From assembly GCF_026000435.1 (NCBI RefSeq), contig NZ_AP026764.1, positions 1,820,229-1,884,228 of the forward strand: a DNA stretch of 64,000 bases. Reading direction: 5' to 3'. Source of the stretch: Vibrio sp. STUT-A11 (lineage in GTDB: Bacteria > Pseudomonadota > Gammaproteobacteria > Enterobacterales > Vibrionaceae). The notes under the pieces were generated by a model. That model ran no database searches. It was not told where the DNA came from and saw only the letters and a program-made list of their open reading frames with translations. Position 1 is the stretch's first letter, and each line of letters begins with the position of its first letter. The translations under genes were made by a program, and so were the position numbers. Shown here piece after piece: positions 43,375-52,671 of the stretch.

Positions 43375-44478
43375 TTACTGTCCCTTTTTAATCGACTGCT
43401 TAGCATGCATTTCACGTAGCATGTGGAGTTCTGACTGGAAATCGACGTAATGCGGCAATCTAAAGTGAGATACGAAGCCAACCGCATCGATAATGTCGCT
43501 GTGATAAAGAACAAACTCTTCATTTTGTGCGGGAGATGAAGCTTCTTCGCCGTAATCTTTGGCCTGCAATGAGCGATCAACCAATGCAACCGCTAACGCT
43601 TTTGTTTCAGCGCGACCAAAAGTCAGACCATAGCCACGTGTAAATTTCGGTTCTTTTTGTGAAGAGGAATAACCGTTGATCATTTGGCATTCAGTCAATT
43701 GAATTTCACCAATGCACACTTCAAAGCCCAATTCTTCTGGTACAAAGCTGATTTCACTTAAACCGGTACGCATTTCGCCACAGAATGGGTGTGAGTCACC
43801 GTAACCACGAATCGCCGAATAAGCCATACCGATAAGGAAACCTTCATCACCACGAATCAGGTTCTGCATACGCGTACTTCGAGACGCAGGGAATTGCAAC
43901 GGTGATTCTGTTAAATCAAATGGTTCAGCACCCGAATCTTGCTCTTCAACCAATAATCCTGCTTTGGCAATCCAGTCGAACGCATTCGAACATTGCAGCG
44001 AATCTGGCGCTGGAGGGTTTGCTTCAATCTTTGCGCTCTGTTGCTGAATCTTTTCGGCGTTTTCAGGGCAACCCGCTAACAGCGAAAAATCCAGCAAGCG
44101 ATGGGTATAGTCATAAGTAGGACCGAGAATTTGCCCCCCCGGTAGATCTTTAAAGGTTGCAGATACGCGGCGCTCAATCTGCATTCGTTCTGTATCAACC
44201 GCAAGCGCAGAACCAAAACGAGGCAAGGTGGTACGAAACGCCCGCAGCAGGAATATCGCTTCAATCATGTCACCGCTTGATTGCTTCAGAGCTAGTGCTG
44301 CCAACTCTCGATCGTAGATTCCGCCTTCATTTATAATACGGTCAACCGCCAGAGGCATCTGCTGTTGAATCTGCTCTACTGTCAGCTCTGCTACTGAGGT
44401 GTCACCACGGCGTTTTGTTGCCAATAATTGATGTGCGGCATTGATGGCATTTTCACCGCCTTTTACTGCTACATACAT
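43375..44478 (-). CDS. phnI: C-P lyase core subunit PhnI
   Basis: A 367-residue subunit that, with PhnG, PhnH and PhnL, exchanges the adenine of ATP for the phosphonate (nucleosidase activity resides in PhnI). MYVAVKGGENAINAAHQLL at the start and LDFSLLAGCPENAEKI (about 145) are family hallmarks, as is GFVSHFRLPHYVDFQSEL near the end. Two bases separate it from phnH, and the length is normal. Confidence 0.94.
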   Translation of the reverse strand: MYVAVKGGENAINAAHQLLATKRRGDTSVAELTVEQIQQQMPLAVDRIINEGGIYDRELAALALKQSSGDMIEAIFLLRAFRTTLPRFGSALAVDTERMQIERRVSATFKDLPGGQILGPTYDYTHRLLDFSLLAGCPENAEKIQQQSAKIEANPPAPDSLQCSNAFDWIAKAGLLVEEQDSGAEPFDLTESPLQFPASRSTRMQNLIRGDEGFLIGMAYSAIRGYGDSHPFCGEMRTGLSEISFVPEELGFEVCIGEIQLTECQMINGYSSSQKEPKFTRGYGLTFGRAETKALAVALVDRSLQAKDYGEEASSPAQNEEFVLYHSDIIDAVGFVSHFRLPHYVDFQSELHMLREMHAKQSIKKGQ

Positions 44479-44480
44479 GT

Positions 44481-45095
44481 TTATGCCTCCGCAATTTTTA
44501 CGTGAGTGGTACGTGGAATTGCCATGACTTTGTCGTCCGTCATCAAAAACATGTCCAGCCCTGTTGGGAAGGCGTGCGTACGGTGAGTTAAGTAATCAAC
44601 AACGCTTGAATGCAATCCTTGCAGCGAAACGGTATGTTCAGTCTGAATACCCGGCCCTGACAGTACGAGTGTGATTTCCAAGCTCTCTTTTTTTGTTGAA
44701 GCAATTTCATCAATTTCGATGATCAAAGAAGTACTTTGGTGTGGATCGCGAGCGCTGCCCGCGTTGAACTGATTAAAATCGATTGGATTTGCACCATTCA
44801 TCAACGCAAAATCTGCTTTATCAGCGGAAACATCGCAAGAACAGTTACAATGAAACGCAACGTTTTTTGTTACTGAATCAATTTGGTACTCTTCACTCAG
44901 GTAAAGAGAAGATTTGGTATCTAATAAGGTAAGCAAAAGACTGAAGCTGGTTTTGTACACGCCTTGTGGACCGATCAGCTGCGGTAACTCGACGACTTTA
45001 CCCGGACGTGCAGTCACATCAGCCAATTGTCGAAAGTTACTAAGACTGTCTAACACGGGGTTTTCAAAACCGGAAATTAATGTACTGGTTGACAT
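44481..45095 (-). CDS. phnH: C-P lyase core subunit PhnH
   Basis: A 204-residue subunit of the PhnGHI complex with a PLP-transferase-like fold but no PLP Lys. The FRQLADVTARPGKVVELP segment (about 20-37) and the LVLSGPGIQ strand (about 145) are typical. It overlaps phnG by one base, so the two are coupled. Confidence 0.92.
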   Translation of the reverse strand: MSTSTLISGFENPVLDSLSNFRQLADVTARPGKVVELPQLIGPQGVYKTSFSLLLTLLDTKSSLYLSEEYQIDSVTKNVAFHCNCSCDVSADKADFALMNGANPIDFNQFNAGSARDPHQSTSLIIEIDEIASTKKESLEITLVLSGPGIQTEHTVSLQGLHSSVVDYLTHRTHAFPTGLDMFLMTDDKVMAIPRTTHVKIAEA

Positions 45096-45559
45096 TATTC
45101 GTCCTCCCCGCGCACCAAAGTGAAGAAATCCACTTTAGTTTTTAGTGTCTCTTCTGTTGCCGCACGACGACGTTCAATACGAGCTTGATTTAAAGGGCCG
45201 AGAATCAATTCATTTACTGCTGGGGCTGAATCACTTTGCATTAGCGCATCGAGAACAGCAGCAATATCTGCATGCTGTTTATTACGCCCTTGCACATAGG
45301 CGAACCCATTAAGTCCGTTTTCCAAAGCAATAAATGCACGAGTCATTGTTACATCACCCATGTTGAAACGGTCACCGGTATTGCCCAGTTTACCGCGCAC
45401 CTGTACCAATCCACTTTCGGTTGCTCTCAGGTGTTTATAAGAAGGCTTATCTGAAAATGCTTCCCAAAGTTCTGATAGTTGGTCAAACGGAGCAAGTGAC
45501 AATTCTTTCATCCACTGCCGACGTTCTTCCTGACTTAAATTGTGACGGATTTGCATCAT
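45095..45559 (-). CDS. phnG: C-P lyase core subunit PhnG
   Basis: A 154-residue first gene of the operon. EERRQWMKELSLAPFDQL near the start and ESGLVQVRGKLGNTGDRFN (about 66-85) are conserved in PhnG, and the C-terminal RIERRRAATEETLKTKVDF also fits. CCAGGA precedes the start. No phnF, phnCDE or phnO is present; the divergent LysR gene is the candidate regulator and a Pho-box-like sequence lies in the shared promoter region. Confidence 0.92.
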   Translation of the reverse strand: MMQIRHNLSQEERRQWMKELSLAPFDQLSELWEAFSDKPSYKHLRATESGLVQVRGKLGNTGDRFNMGDVTMTRAFIALENGLNGFAYVQGRNKQHADIAAVLDALMQSDSAPAVNELILGPLNQARIERRRAATEETLKTKVDFFTLVRGEDE

Positions 45560-45679
45560 TGCGTTCCTGGTCGTTTATCTTGATGCTCACTTTATCCACA
45601 TTCCTTCAAATCGAATATCGAGAAGAATTTCAGCTTTTCATAAGATTTTCTAACCAAAATCACACCCGACCCGCTTCGC

Positions 45680-45698
45680 TAGCAACATAACTGTCACA
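45680..45698. promoter_or_regulatory. Pho-box-like element between phnG and the LysR gene
   Basis: ATAACTGTCACA (45687-45698) matches the right-hand half of the PhoB consensus; the left half is degenerate. It is well placed for phosphate-starvation control of either divergent unit. Confidence 0.4.
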
Positions 45699-45757
45699 TA
45701 GATTCGATAAAAATTGCCTCATTATTATTGAGAGCAATCCTGTACGTAGGTCTGAAC

Positions 45758-46720
45758 GTGAAAAAGAATCGAAGAATCCCACCTTTAAACGCATTAAAAG
45801 CTTTTGAAGCCACTGCCAGGCATCAAAGCATTACTCGAGCAGCAGAGGAGTTGTGTGTCACGCAGGCAGCAGTGAGCCAACAGGTAAAGCAGTTAGAAGA
45901 GTACTTGGATGCAAAACTACTGATTAGGAAAGGACGTAAGATTGCGTTAACAGACCAAGGACGTATGTATCTTCCGGTTTTAAACACCACATTTGACGCC
46001 CTTGCTAGCCAAACTCACGAACTGTTTGGCAATAAAAAAACCACTACTTTACACATCAGAAGCACTTACAGCTTTGCACAAAACTGGTTGTGCCCACGTT
46101 TGGGCGATTTCGTACGCCAATATCCCAACATAAAAGTCCGAATCATACCTTCGAATACTCCCATTCCGGAAGAAAGCGAAAATGAGCCCGATATTGAGAT
46201 TCTTAATGGTTACGGTAATTGGCTGGATAAACAAGTTGAACAGATCACTGAAGATGAATGGGTCGTCGTTGGTAGTCAAGAGTTGCTTACCCACTACCCG
46301 ATGCCAGCCCCGATCTATCATTTCGAAAGCTACCCAAGAATAACTACGCTCGGATATAGAGAAGGCTGGAAGGAGTGGTTTGAGCTCTCTGACTTCGGTG
46401 CCAGCTTTAAGCCTGCAATGCTCGAAGCGTCTAGCTCCTGCCTAGCGATTCAGATGGCAGAGTCTGGTGCTGGCTTCTTGCTGGTTAAAAGAGTGTTGGT
46501 TCAGACATCTCTTGACGCCAGCAAACTGAGTATTGTTCACCCTCAGCACATGTCTAGCCAAAGTCACCATTACATGCTGACCCGCCCCGAGAGCAGTAAC
46601 CAACTCGCGGTTAAGCTGTTTCGAAAGTGGTTGTTTGCCGCTTTGACCGCTTCATCGTGCTGCCCACAGCATGAAAGACAAACTCAAAACCTGTGTCAAA
46701 CAAGCGCAGCAGCTAGATAA
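45758..46720 (+). CDS. LysR-family regulator of the phosphonate locus (GcvA-like)
   Basis: A 320-residue LysR protein with the GcvA-type N-terminus IPPLNALKAFEATARHQSIT, helix-turn-helix AAEELCVTQAAVSQQVKQLE and IALTDQGRMYLP. The effector domain follows (WLCPRLGDFVRQYPNIKV). The frame is open from TTG 45728, but GTG 45758 gives the family N-terminus. It is divergent from phnG and upstream of the phnT remnant and the permease, so it likely activates both units in response to AEP or another phosphonate. This mode differs from the PhnF (GntR) control of the E. coli operon. Confidence 0.85.
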   Translation: MKKNRRIPPLNALKAFEATARHQSITRAAEELCVTQAAVSQQVKQLEEYLDAKLLIRKGRKIALTDQGRMYLPVLNTTFDALASQTHELFGNKKTTTLHIRSTYSFAQNWLCPRLGDFVRQYPNIKVRIIPSNTPIPEESENEPDIEILNGYGNWLDKQVEQITEDEWVVVGSQELLTHYPMPAPIYHFESYPRITTLGYREGWKEWFELSDFGASFKPAMLEASSSCLAIQMAESGAGFLLVKRVLVQTSLDASKLSIVHPQHMSSQSHHYMLTRPESSNQLAVKLFRKWLFAALTASSCCPQHERQTQNLCQTSAAAR

Positions 46721-46848
46721 AAACACGGCAGCAAACACTGTTAAGTAAAACTTAGTGAATTGACCACTATTGCTTAATTCACTTTCATCCTGCTTTCTCA
46801 AGAACGAAGTATTCTGTCGGGAACAAAGAACACCTAAGGTAGACAAGT

Positions 46849-47001
46849 ATGTCCCAACAATATTTAAGCGTCGAAAACATCTATAAACAGTTCGGCGATT
46901 TCACCGCACTCTCTGGTATCAGTCTCTCGGCAAACAGAGGTGAGTTTGTATGCATTCTTGACCCAGCTCTTGCTCACCAATTTGTTCAGGCAGGAGTATA
47001 A
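46849..47001 (+). pseudogene. phnT: AEP transporter ATPase PhnT with in-frame internal deletion
   Basis: The 50-codon frame begins exactly like an ABC ATPase (MSQQYLSVENIYKQFGDFTA, then ISLSANRGEFVCIL) and, right where Walker A should follow, jumps to a C-terminal-like tail DPALAHQFVQAGV and stops. Family members run to roughly 350-370 residues, so about 300 codons are missing, including Walker A, the signature and Walker B. The ribosome site (AAGG 46836-46839) and the close junction to the permease (stop three bases before its ATG) are intact. The product cannot be an ATPase. The AEP transporter therefore lacks its own energy subunit in this window. Confidence 0.8.
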
Positions 47002-47003
47002 TC

Positions 47004-48731
47004 ATGGATCAACCGATGAGTATCTCAACGCCCACTACAGCAGCAGTAAAGGCAACTCGATTTCGTTTACGTTGGTTCAATGTGAACTTGCTTTTGATAG
47101 TAGCCATTCTTGCATTGATGGCACTGGGGTTATTGCTCCCGTTAGGCTCACTATTGATTAAGAGCTTACAAAACCAACAAGGCCATTGGATTGGGCTTTC
47201 CAACTATGCCGAATATTTGTCTACACCATCATTGAGTTATTCCGTGCTTAACTCATTGCAGATTGGCGTGATGGTCACCGTTTTAGTGATTTCACTGGCT
47301 TTCACTTATGCGTTAGCACTTCAACGTACTTGTATGCCAGGTAAAAAGTTTTTTAAGACCATCGCTTATCTGCCAATACTGACACCATCATTACTGCCAG
47401 CGCTGGCGCTCGTCTACTTATTCGGTAAGCAAGGTTACGCAAACTCTCTTCTATTCGGTCACTCAATTTATGGCCCAATCGGGATTGTTTTAGGGCTGAC
47501 GTTCTGGGGGTTCCCTCACGCGCTAATGCTGATTACCACTGGCCTGCGTAACATTGATGCGCGAATGTATGAATCTGCCCAAGTACTTCGCATCGGCAAA
47601 ATTAAGACCTTCTTTTTGGTTACTATTGCCAACTCCAAATATGGTTTGATTTCCGCAGCCATCGTAATTTTTACGCTGGTAATTTGCGATTTCGGCGTCG
47701 CAAAGATCATTGGTGGTTCGTTTAATGTACTGGCAACCGACATTTATAAACAAGTCGTTGGTCAACAAAACTTTTCGATGGGAGCAGTAACCAGCGCAGT
47801 ACTTTTACTGCCTGCGGTCGTATCATTCGCCATCGATCAGCGCATCAGAAGTAAACAACAGCAGATGATCTCAACTAACTCGGTCCCTTATCAGCCAAAG
47901 CCAAATACATTCCGCGATACGATCGCATTTGTTATTTGTTCGATGATCGCTGTCGCGATTCTGACCGTTTTGGGCACAGCACTTTACGCGTCTTTTGTCT
48001 CCTTCTGGCCTTACAACAAAGAGCTTACCTTCACTCACTACAACTTTGAAATGAACTCGGTTTACGGCTGGGCTCCGTTTGTTAATTCACTGAAACTCTC
48101 TTTCTGGGTGGCCATCATTGGTACTATAGTCACGTTTGTGGCTGCTTATAATATTGAAAAAGTGAAGACGTTCCCTGTCTTGAGTAAACTGATCCATCTA
48201 ACCGCCATGTTACCAATGGCAGTTCCGGGAATGGCACTGGGTCTAGGTTATATTTTCTTCTTCAACCAAGGTCAGAACAGTCCGTTACAGCTGATGTATG
48301 GCACTATGGCTATCTTGGTGCTCAATACCGTCACGCACTTGTATACCGTTGGTCACTTAACCTCTTTAACTGCACTCAAACAGTTACCGAATGAGATTGA
48401 GTCAGTAGCTAAATCTCTGAAAATCAGCACGCTGAAGACCTTTTTTAAGATTACTGTTCCAGTATGCACACCTGCGCTGCTGGATATCTTTATCTATCTT
48501 TTCATGAATGCAATGACGACAACTTCCGCCGTCGTATTCTTGTACTCTCCAGATACGATCGTAGCGAGTATATCAGTGCTAAACATGGCCGATACGGGAC
48601 AAACCGCATCAGCATCGGCAATGGCTGTCATGATAATGCTTGTTGCCGGTGCCATAAAAGGAGCGCACTTAGTTGCGGAAAAGTATCTGCTCAATAAAAC
48701 ACAGCAATGGCGCGCTGGCTGGTTGGGCTAA
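47004..48731 (+). CDS. Fused two-domain permease of an AEP-type ABC transporter
   Basis: A 575-residue membrane protein with two binding-protein-dependent permease domains in tandem, about residues 65-275 and 355-560, each with an EAA loop: NIDARMYESAQVLRIGKIKT near 190 and PNEIESVAKSLKISTLKT near 460. This is the PhnU/PhnV-like fused form (FbpB-type) found with PhnS and PhnT. AGGAG precedes the ATG within the phnT remnant. Without PhnT it would need an ATPase from elsewhere. A decayed IS630 copy lies 50 bp downstream. Confidence 0.85.
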   Translation: MDQPMSISTPTTAAVKATRFRLRWFNVNLLLIVAILALMALGLLLPLGSLLIKSLQNQQGHWIGLSNYAEYLSTPSLSYSVLNSLQIGVMVTVLVISLAFTYALALQRTCMPGKKFFKTIAYLPILTPSLLPALALVYLFGKQGYANSLLFGHSIYGPIGIVLGLTFWGFPHALMLITTGLRNIDARMYESAQVLRIGKIKTFFLVTIANSKYGLISAAIVIFTLVICDFGVAKIIGGSFNVLATDIYKQVVGQQNFSMGAVTSAVLLLPAVVSFAIDQRIRSKQQQMISTNSVPYQPKPNTFRDTIAFVICSMIAVAILTVLGTALYASFVSFWPYNKELTFTHYNFEMNSVYGWAPFVNSLKLSFWVAIIGTIVTFVAAYNIEKVKTFPVLSKLIHLTAMLPMAVPGMALGLGYIFFFNQGQNSPLQLMYGTMAILVLNTVTHLYTVGHLTSLTALKQLPNEIESVAKSLKISTLKTFFKITVPVCTPALLDIFIYLFMNAMTTTSAVVFLYSPDTIVASISVLNMADTGQTASASAMAVMIMLVAGAIKGAHLVAEKYLLNKTQQWRAGWLG

Positions 48732-48783
48732 TAAAGAAAACGGCCCAATACATTGAGCCAGTCCGTACAAATTATTTTTTCTC

Positions 48784-49459
48784 TATACCCGTTCAACTTC
48801 AAGATGCAGGTTTTAATATCTGAAAATTATCCGTAATTCTAGATACGAGTGTTCCTGCAACTTCTGGTAGCGTTACATCGAAAAACTCTTTGATGGCTGA
48901 AGTAAATTCGGGCTTGGAGGGGAAGTAAATATTATTCCTTACATGCTCATTCATTACCTTCCAAAGACGCTCTATTGGATTTAAATTTGGACTGTAAGGC
49001 GGTAAGTAATGAAGCTCGATATTGAGCACCTTTGCCGCATTTTTCACCAATTATGACTGATGATAGGCAGAGCCATCAAGAACTAGGTGAACTTTTTGCT
49101 CCAACGGGTAATGCTCCTTTTTGAGCTTCCAGAAGAAGCGAACGATGCTCTCGCTGTTTATTGTGTCATACGTGTCTGTCACCATTTTCAGGCTTAAGTT
49201 TTTCAGAGAGAACATAATCACTGAGATGACGAGCAACGGTCGATTCGTGAATACGAAGAGCTTGAGAAATCATTGTCTGACTCCAACCTTCAGACGCAAG
49301 TAAAACCGCTTTGATGCGGTCACGCACTCAACCATCACGAGTTGAATCGTACATCTTTTCGAGTTGTTGTCTCTGTTGAGGAGTCAGTATTATTTTCATG
49401 GTGCGTAGCATGATCCTGATTTCATCGAAAATCAAGCATCTTCAATGATCACGGGTATA
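48784..49459 (-). mobile_element. Decayed IS630-family insertion sequence
   Basis: The element is bounded by imperfect inverted repeats: TATACCCGTTCAACTTC at the left and the inverse of the right end, TATACCCGTGATCATTG, both continuing into GAAGATGC-like sequence, with TA at the ends as expected for IS630 target choice. At 676 bp it is well short of an intact copy (about 1.1-1.2 kb). Confidence 0.82.
48799..49399 (-). pseudogene. IS630-family transposase, broken by stops and an internal deletion
   Basis: The start (ATG 49399, MKIILTPQQRQQLEKMY) is followed by TGA 23 codons in. The helix-turn-helix part (VRDRIKAVLLASEGWSQ, then HESTVARHLSDYVLSEKL) continues in frame and then jumps, out of frame, to the DDE-domain piece DTYDTINSESIVRFFWKL. 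That piece ends with the second acidic region LVLDGSAYHQS and a stop at 49051. The last piece carries LHYLPPYSPNLNPIERLWK with the catalytic Glu. A central part of about 400 bp, including the first catalytic Asp, is missing. It cannot transpose by itself. Confidence 0.82.
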
Positions 49460-49547
49460 GTCGAATTAGTTTCAACACCAAATCACAATAGGCAGAACTG
49501 AGCTAGCGAAGTGATGTAATTTATAGAGCCAGCTCAGAGGTATGCCA

Positions 49548-50366
49548 TTACTGTTGTTCATCCATTATGCGATGACGCTCTTGATGATAAGCTTCTTCGG
49601 TATTACCGCGTTTCCAATAAGGGATGGCATACAGACTCTGTTTCTTCAGCTTATACTTATCGGACAGATATTTACGACAGTTAATCACACTACGGTTTTC
49701 ACCAGCAATAAAGGCGGAAACGCTGCATACTTCTTCGGGCTCTCCCGTCATTTTAATGCCATTGAGCAAAGTCATCGCAGGCTGTTCATCATCAATTTTG
49801 AGCCAATTCAATGACACGCCGGTTGGGTGTTTTATTTCATGCACATCATCAAATGAACAGACTTCAATAAATACCGCTCCTTTCGCATATTCAGGTAACT
49901 CTTCCAATATTGCACTAATGGCAGCGACAGCGGTTAAATCACCGGCTAAAATATGCCAATCAGACGGTTGAAGTAAGGGGTCAGGGCCACCGGGACCAAG
50001 CACACCTAATTGATCCCCTTCCTGGGCGTTAATTGCCCAACCAGAACCTGGGCTCCCTTCGCCATGTGCCACAAAATCAATATCTAATTCATTGGATTCA
50101 TGATGATACTTTCTGACACTGTAAGCTCTCGGTACTGGTTTGTGTTCAGGATACTCAACACGGTCTTCATAGCGAATAGGCAACTGTAAAATGCCCGATT
50201 CCTGATTCGGGAAAAAGACTTTAATGTGCCCTCCATTGCGATTTTCTGGAAAACCAATAAGGTCATCACCGCCAAAAGTAACTCGAATCAAATGCGGCGT
50301 AAGGTACTGTTTACGCTTCACAGTCAGTAGTCTGGGTTTAATTGGATAGATGATTTCTTCACTCAT
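49548..50366 (-). CDS. Siderophore-interacting protein (ViuB-like ferric-siderophore reductase)
   Basis: A 272-residue cytoplasmic FAD enzyme of the SIP family. It has a flavin-binding RAYSVRKYHHES (about 80-91) and AHGEGSPGSGWA (about 98-109), and the NAD(P)H-domain signature AGDLTAVAAISAILEELP (about 143-160). It reduces the ferric siderophore after import so that iron is released. It lies after the TonB-dependent receptor on the same strand and in the same locus as FepBDGC and Fes, so catecholate siderophores are the probable substrates. Confidence 0.85.
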   Translation of the reverse strand: MSEEIIYPIKPRLLTVKRKQYLTPHLIRVTFGGDDLIGFPENRNGGHIKVFFPNQESGILQLPIRYEDRVEYPEHKPVPRAYSVRKYHHESNELDIDFVAHGEGSPGSGWAINAQEGDQLGVLGPGGPDPLLQPSDWHILAGDLTAVAAISAILEELPEYAKGAVFIEVCSFDDVHEIKHPTGVSLNWLKIDDEQPAMTLLNGIKMTGEPEEVCSVSAFIAGENRSVINCRKYLSDKYKLKKQSLYAIPYWKRGNTEEAYHQERHRIMDEQQ

Positions 50367-50424
50367 AATACTTACTCATATAAAAACAGATTCACTCAAA
50401 AACTGATTCGTTTTAAAGCAGGAA

Positions 50425-50454
50425 AGCTCGGTTCTTGAATGAAGAAACCGAGCT
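50425..50454 (-). other. Hairpin between receptor and reductase genes
   Basis: AGCTCGGTTCTT (50425-50436) pairs with AAGAAACCGAGCT (50442-50454) with one bulge. The T-tail on the minus strand is short, so it probably attenuates rather than fully stops read-through from the receptor gene. Confidence 0.5.
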
Positions 50455-50478
50455 GTGTTTAACTATCTGAAATTGAAC

Positions 50479-52524
50479 CTACATTTGGTAAGTAACATTA
50501 AGACCGAATGTTCTGGTTTGACCAACAGAAGCTCTTGAAGCAGAACCATTACTCACGTTGTATTGGTAAATAATATCTTCATCAGTCAGGTTGGTTACAT
50601 AACCATCGAGAATAAAGTCGCCAATTGAGTATTGAACTCGGGCATCCGCAGTAAAGTAATCCCCTGCTTTATACTCTGAGGTATTATCCAAATCCGAGTA
50701 GTATTCGCCCACGTAAGTTACATCAGCACCAAACGAGAAGTTTTGACCAATATACTGAGTAAAGCCCGCAGAAAGATTGGTGTCTGGCGCATTAGGTAGT
50801 TCCAAACCACTTTGAGCAGCATCGTCTTTTTCAATTTCGGTTGATACATAACCAGCGCTGGCACGTAGTTGAATGCTGTCGGTAGCCCAAATAGACCCAG
50901 CTAACTCAATACCATAAGTCCGTGCATCATCAATGTTCTGAAATCGACTACTAACAATAGCCTGATAATCTGAGTAGTCGTTATAGAAGATGTTGGTTGA
51001 CACTTCACCGGATTCAAACTCTTTTAGCATTCCTGCTTCATATGCAATAACCGTCTCTTCGTCGAACTCATAATATTCGTAGTTATCCCAATCTAAAGCA
51101 TGACCACCTGCGTTGTATCCTTTACGAATTGAAGTATTGAAAGTTGTCGTATCATCGTAGTAGTAGATTGCACCTACTTTAGGTAAGAAAATGTTGTTGC
51201 TACGATCATCGTCTTCGTTATACGCATCGATAGTGTGTTGGAAATCTTCATTTTCCAAGCGAAGGCCTGCGACAAGCTTAAACGCAGGATTAACGCTATA
51301 AGTTGTTTCGCCGTAAATCGCAGACGTGGTTGTTTGCCCGTCAATATTTACACCGGTGCTCATCTGCGTCTTAGTATCAGTTTGAGAGAAGTAAAGCCCT
51401 GCAACTGTTGAGAAATCGGAGTTAGGTCTTTGCAGTAATAGTCGGTTTTCTACCGTGACGTTGTCCACTTCAGACACCAAATTAAAGGCAGATGGGTATT
51501 GATCAAATTCAACATCCGACTTCAAGTATGCCACATGTAACGAGTTATCAACCCCTTCAGCAAATTGATAATCGATATCAGCAGCGATCGATTGTGCGAC
51601 AGAGTCTTGCAAACGCGTATTGGAACCTCCCCTCCCAGAAAGTAAAACTAACTTTTGATTCTCTGCGTCGGTCGCCCAGTTGAGAAACTCACCTTCAAAC
51701 GCCTGACGGTTATAAGTCAATTTCGCACTTAGTTCAGGAATGGATGCTGGCTCCCAAAGCAATTTTAAACGAGCGTTGTAATTTTCTGATTCCTCGACAT
51801 CTGGGCTATCATCAAGTTCCGTTGTCGTCTGACCATAGTTCATCCAACCATCACCTTTGGTACCGTCAAGTGCCAAACGGAATGCCAGTTCATCCTCGAT
51901 CAAAGGACCAGAGGTCATAAGCGCAAGGTTACTTTTTACGTTGCCGTTTTCATAAGTTTCTAAGCCAGCACGAAGTTTTGTTTCCCAGTGGTAAGTAGGA
52001 TCGTTGGTCTGAACGACTAGCGCGCCACCAATAGAGTTGGTGCCTTGATTGGTTGATTGAGGGCCGCGTAGAACTTCAACTTGCTTCACATCCCAAGATT
52101 TATTTGGTGTGTAGCCGTATCCTGCCCACGACTGAGCAACGCCATCAACAATGGTAGAGATTCGCGCACGAGAGCCACTGTAGAATGCATAACCTCCTGT
52201 AGCGACACCTGTGCCTTCTACGCCTCGAATACTGATAGAGCCGAATCCAGCAGTGACCACGTTAGGCGCTGACGTGGCAATATCGTTAATCGATGTCTTT
52301 TCACCGTTTTCTAATTGCTCCTCATCGATAACGGTCACTGCTGTGGTTATGTCCTTCAGGCTTTTGTCCATTCTTTCGCCAGTAACAACGATCGTTTCCA
52401 TCTTATTTGGTTTCGCTGTTTCATTACATAATGCTGGAGCTGAAGCTACCCCTCCAACAATACCGATAGCTAATGCTATGCTTTGGCTTAAGTGGCTCAC
52501 CCTTAATGTTTTACAACACTTCAT
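50479..52524 (-). CDS. TonB-dependent siderophore receptor
   Basis: A 681-residue outer-membrane receptor. A signal peptide (about 1-32), then a TonB-box-like METIVVTGERMDKS (about 41), the plug domain with IRGVEGTGVATG and VEVLRGPQSTNQGTNSIGGALVVQTNDP (about 150-180), and a 22-strand barrel of acidic loops. It ends GLNVTYQM instead of the common terminal Phe. AAGGATTTAGG precedes the ATG, and a Fur-box-like site lies 54-68 bp upstream. It is encoded between FepC and the SIP reductase. The substrate is presumably a catecholate siderophore such as enterobactin or its acylated form; receptors of this kind have been described in Vibrio (VctA, IrgA, FapA), but an exact match cannot be shown here. 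Confidence 0.87.
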   Translation of the reverse strand: MKCCKTLRVSHLSQSIALAIGIVGGVASAPALCNETAKPNKMETIVVTGERMDKSLKDITTAVTVIDEEQLENGEKTSINDIATSAPNVVTAGFGSISIRGVEGTGVATGGYAFYSGSRARISTIVDGVAQSWAGYGYTPNKSWDVKQVEVLRGPQSTNQGTNSIGGALVVQTNDPTYHWETKLRAGLETYENGNVKSNLALMTSGPLIEDELAFRLALDGTKGDGWMNYGQTTTELDDSPDVEESENYNARLKLLWEPASIPELSAKLTYNRQAFEGEFLNWATDAENQKLVLLSGRGGSNTRLQDSVAQSIAADIDYQFAEGVDNSLHVAYLKSDVEFDQYPSAFNLVSEVDNVTVENRLLLQRPNSDFSTVAGLYFSQTDTKTQMSTGVNIDGQTTTSAIYGETTYSVNPAFKLVAGLRLENEDFQHTIDAYNEDDDRSNNIFLPKVGAIYYYDDTTTFNTSIRKGYNAGGHALDWDNYEYYEFDEETVIAYEAGMLKEFESGEVSTNIFYNDYSDYQAIVSSRFQNIDDARTYGIELAGSIWATDSIQLRASAGYVSTEIEKDDAAQSGLELPNAPDTNLSAGFTQYIGQNFSFGADVTYVGEYYSDLDNTSEYKAGDYFTADARVQYSIGDFILDGYVTNLTDEDIIYQYNVSNGSASRASVGQTRTFGLNVTYQM

Positions 52525-52577
52525 CCTAAATCCTTAAAACTGAGTTACATCATGTTAGACTTCAAAAGAAGAAGGAA

Positions 52578-52592
52578 TAGTAATTATTATCA
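52578..52592. promoter_or_regulatory. Fur box before the receptor gene
   Basis: On the minus strand TGATAATAATTACTA matches TGATAAT-N-ATTATCA at 12 of 14 positions. Confidence 0.7.
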
Positions 52593-52671
52593 TTTGTATT
52601 ATCAATAATTTTTTTCTAGTTTATTAGATAAATAAAATATGGTTTCAACTAGTATCGTTGAGAAAATGAGG

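Noticed and set aside
47940..48731. Two separate permease genes PhnU and PhnV
   Set aside because: The frame is continuous over both domains without an internal stop or ribosome site; it is one fused protein.
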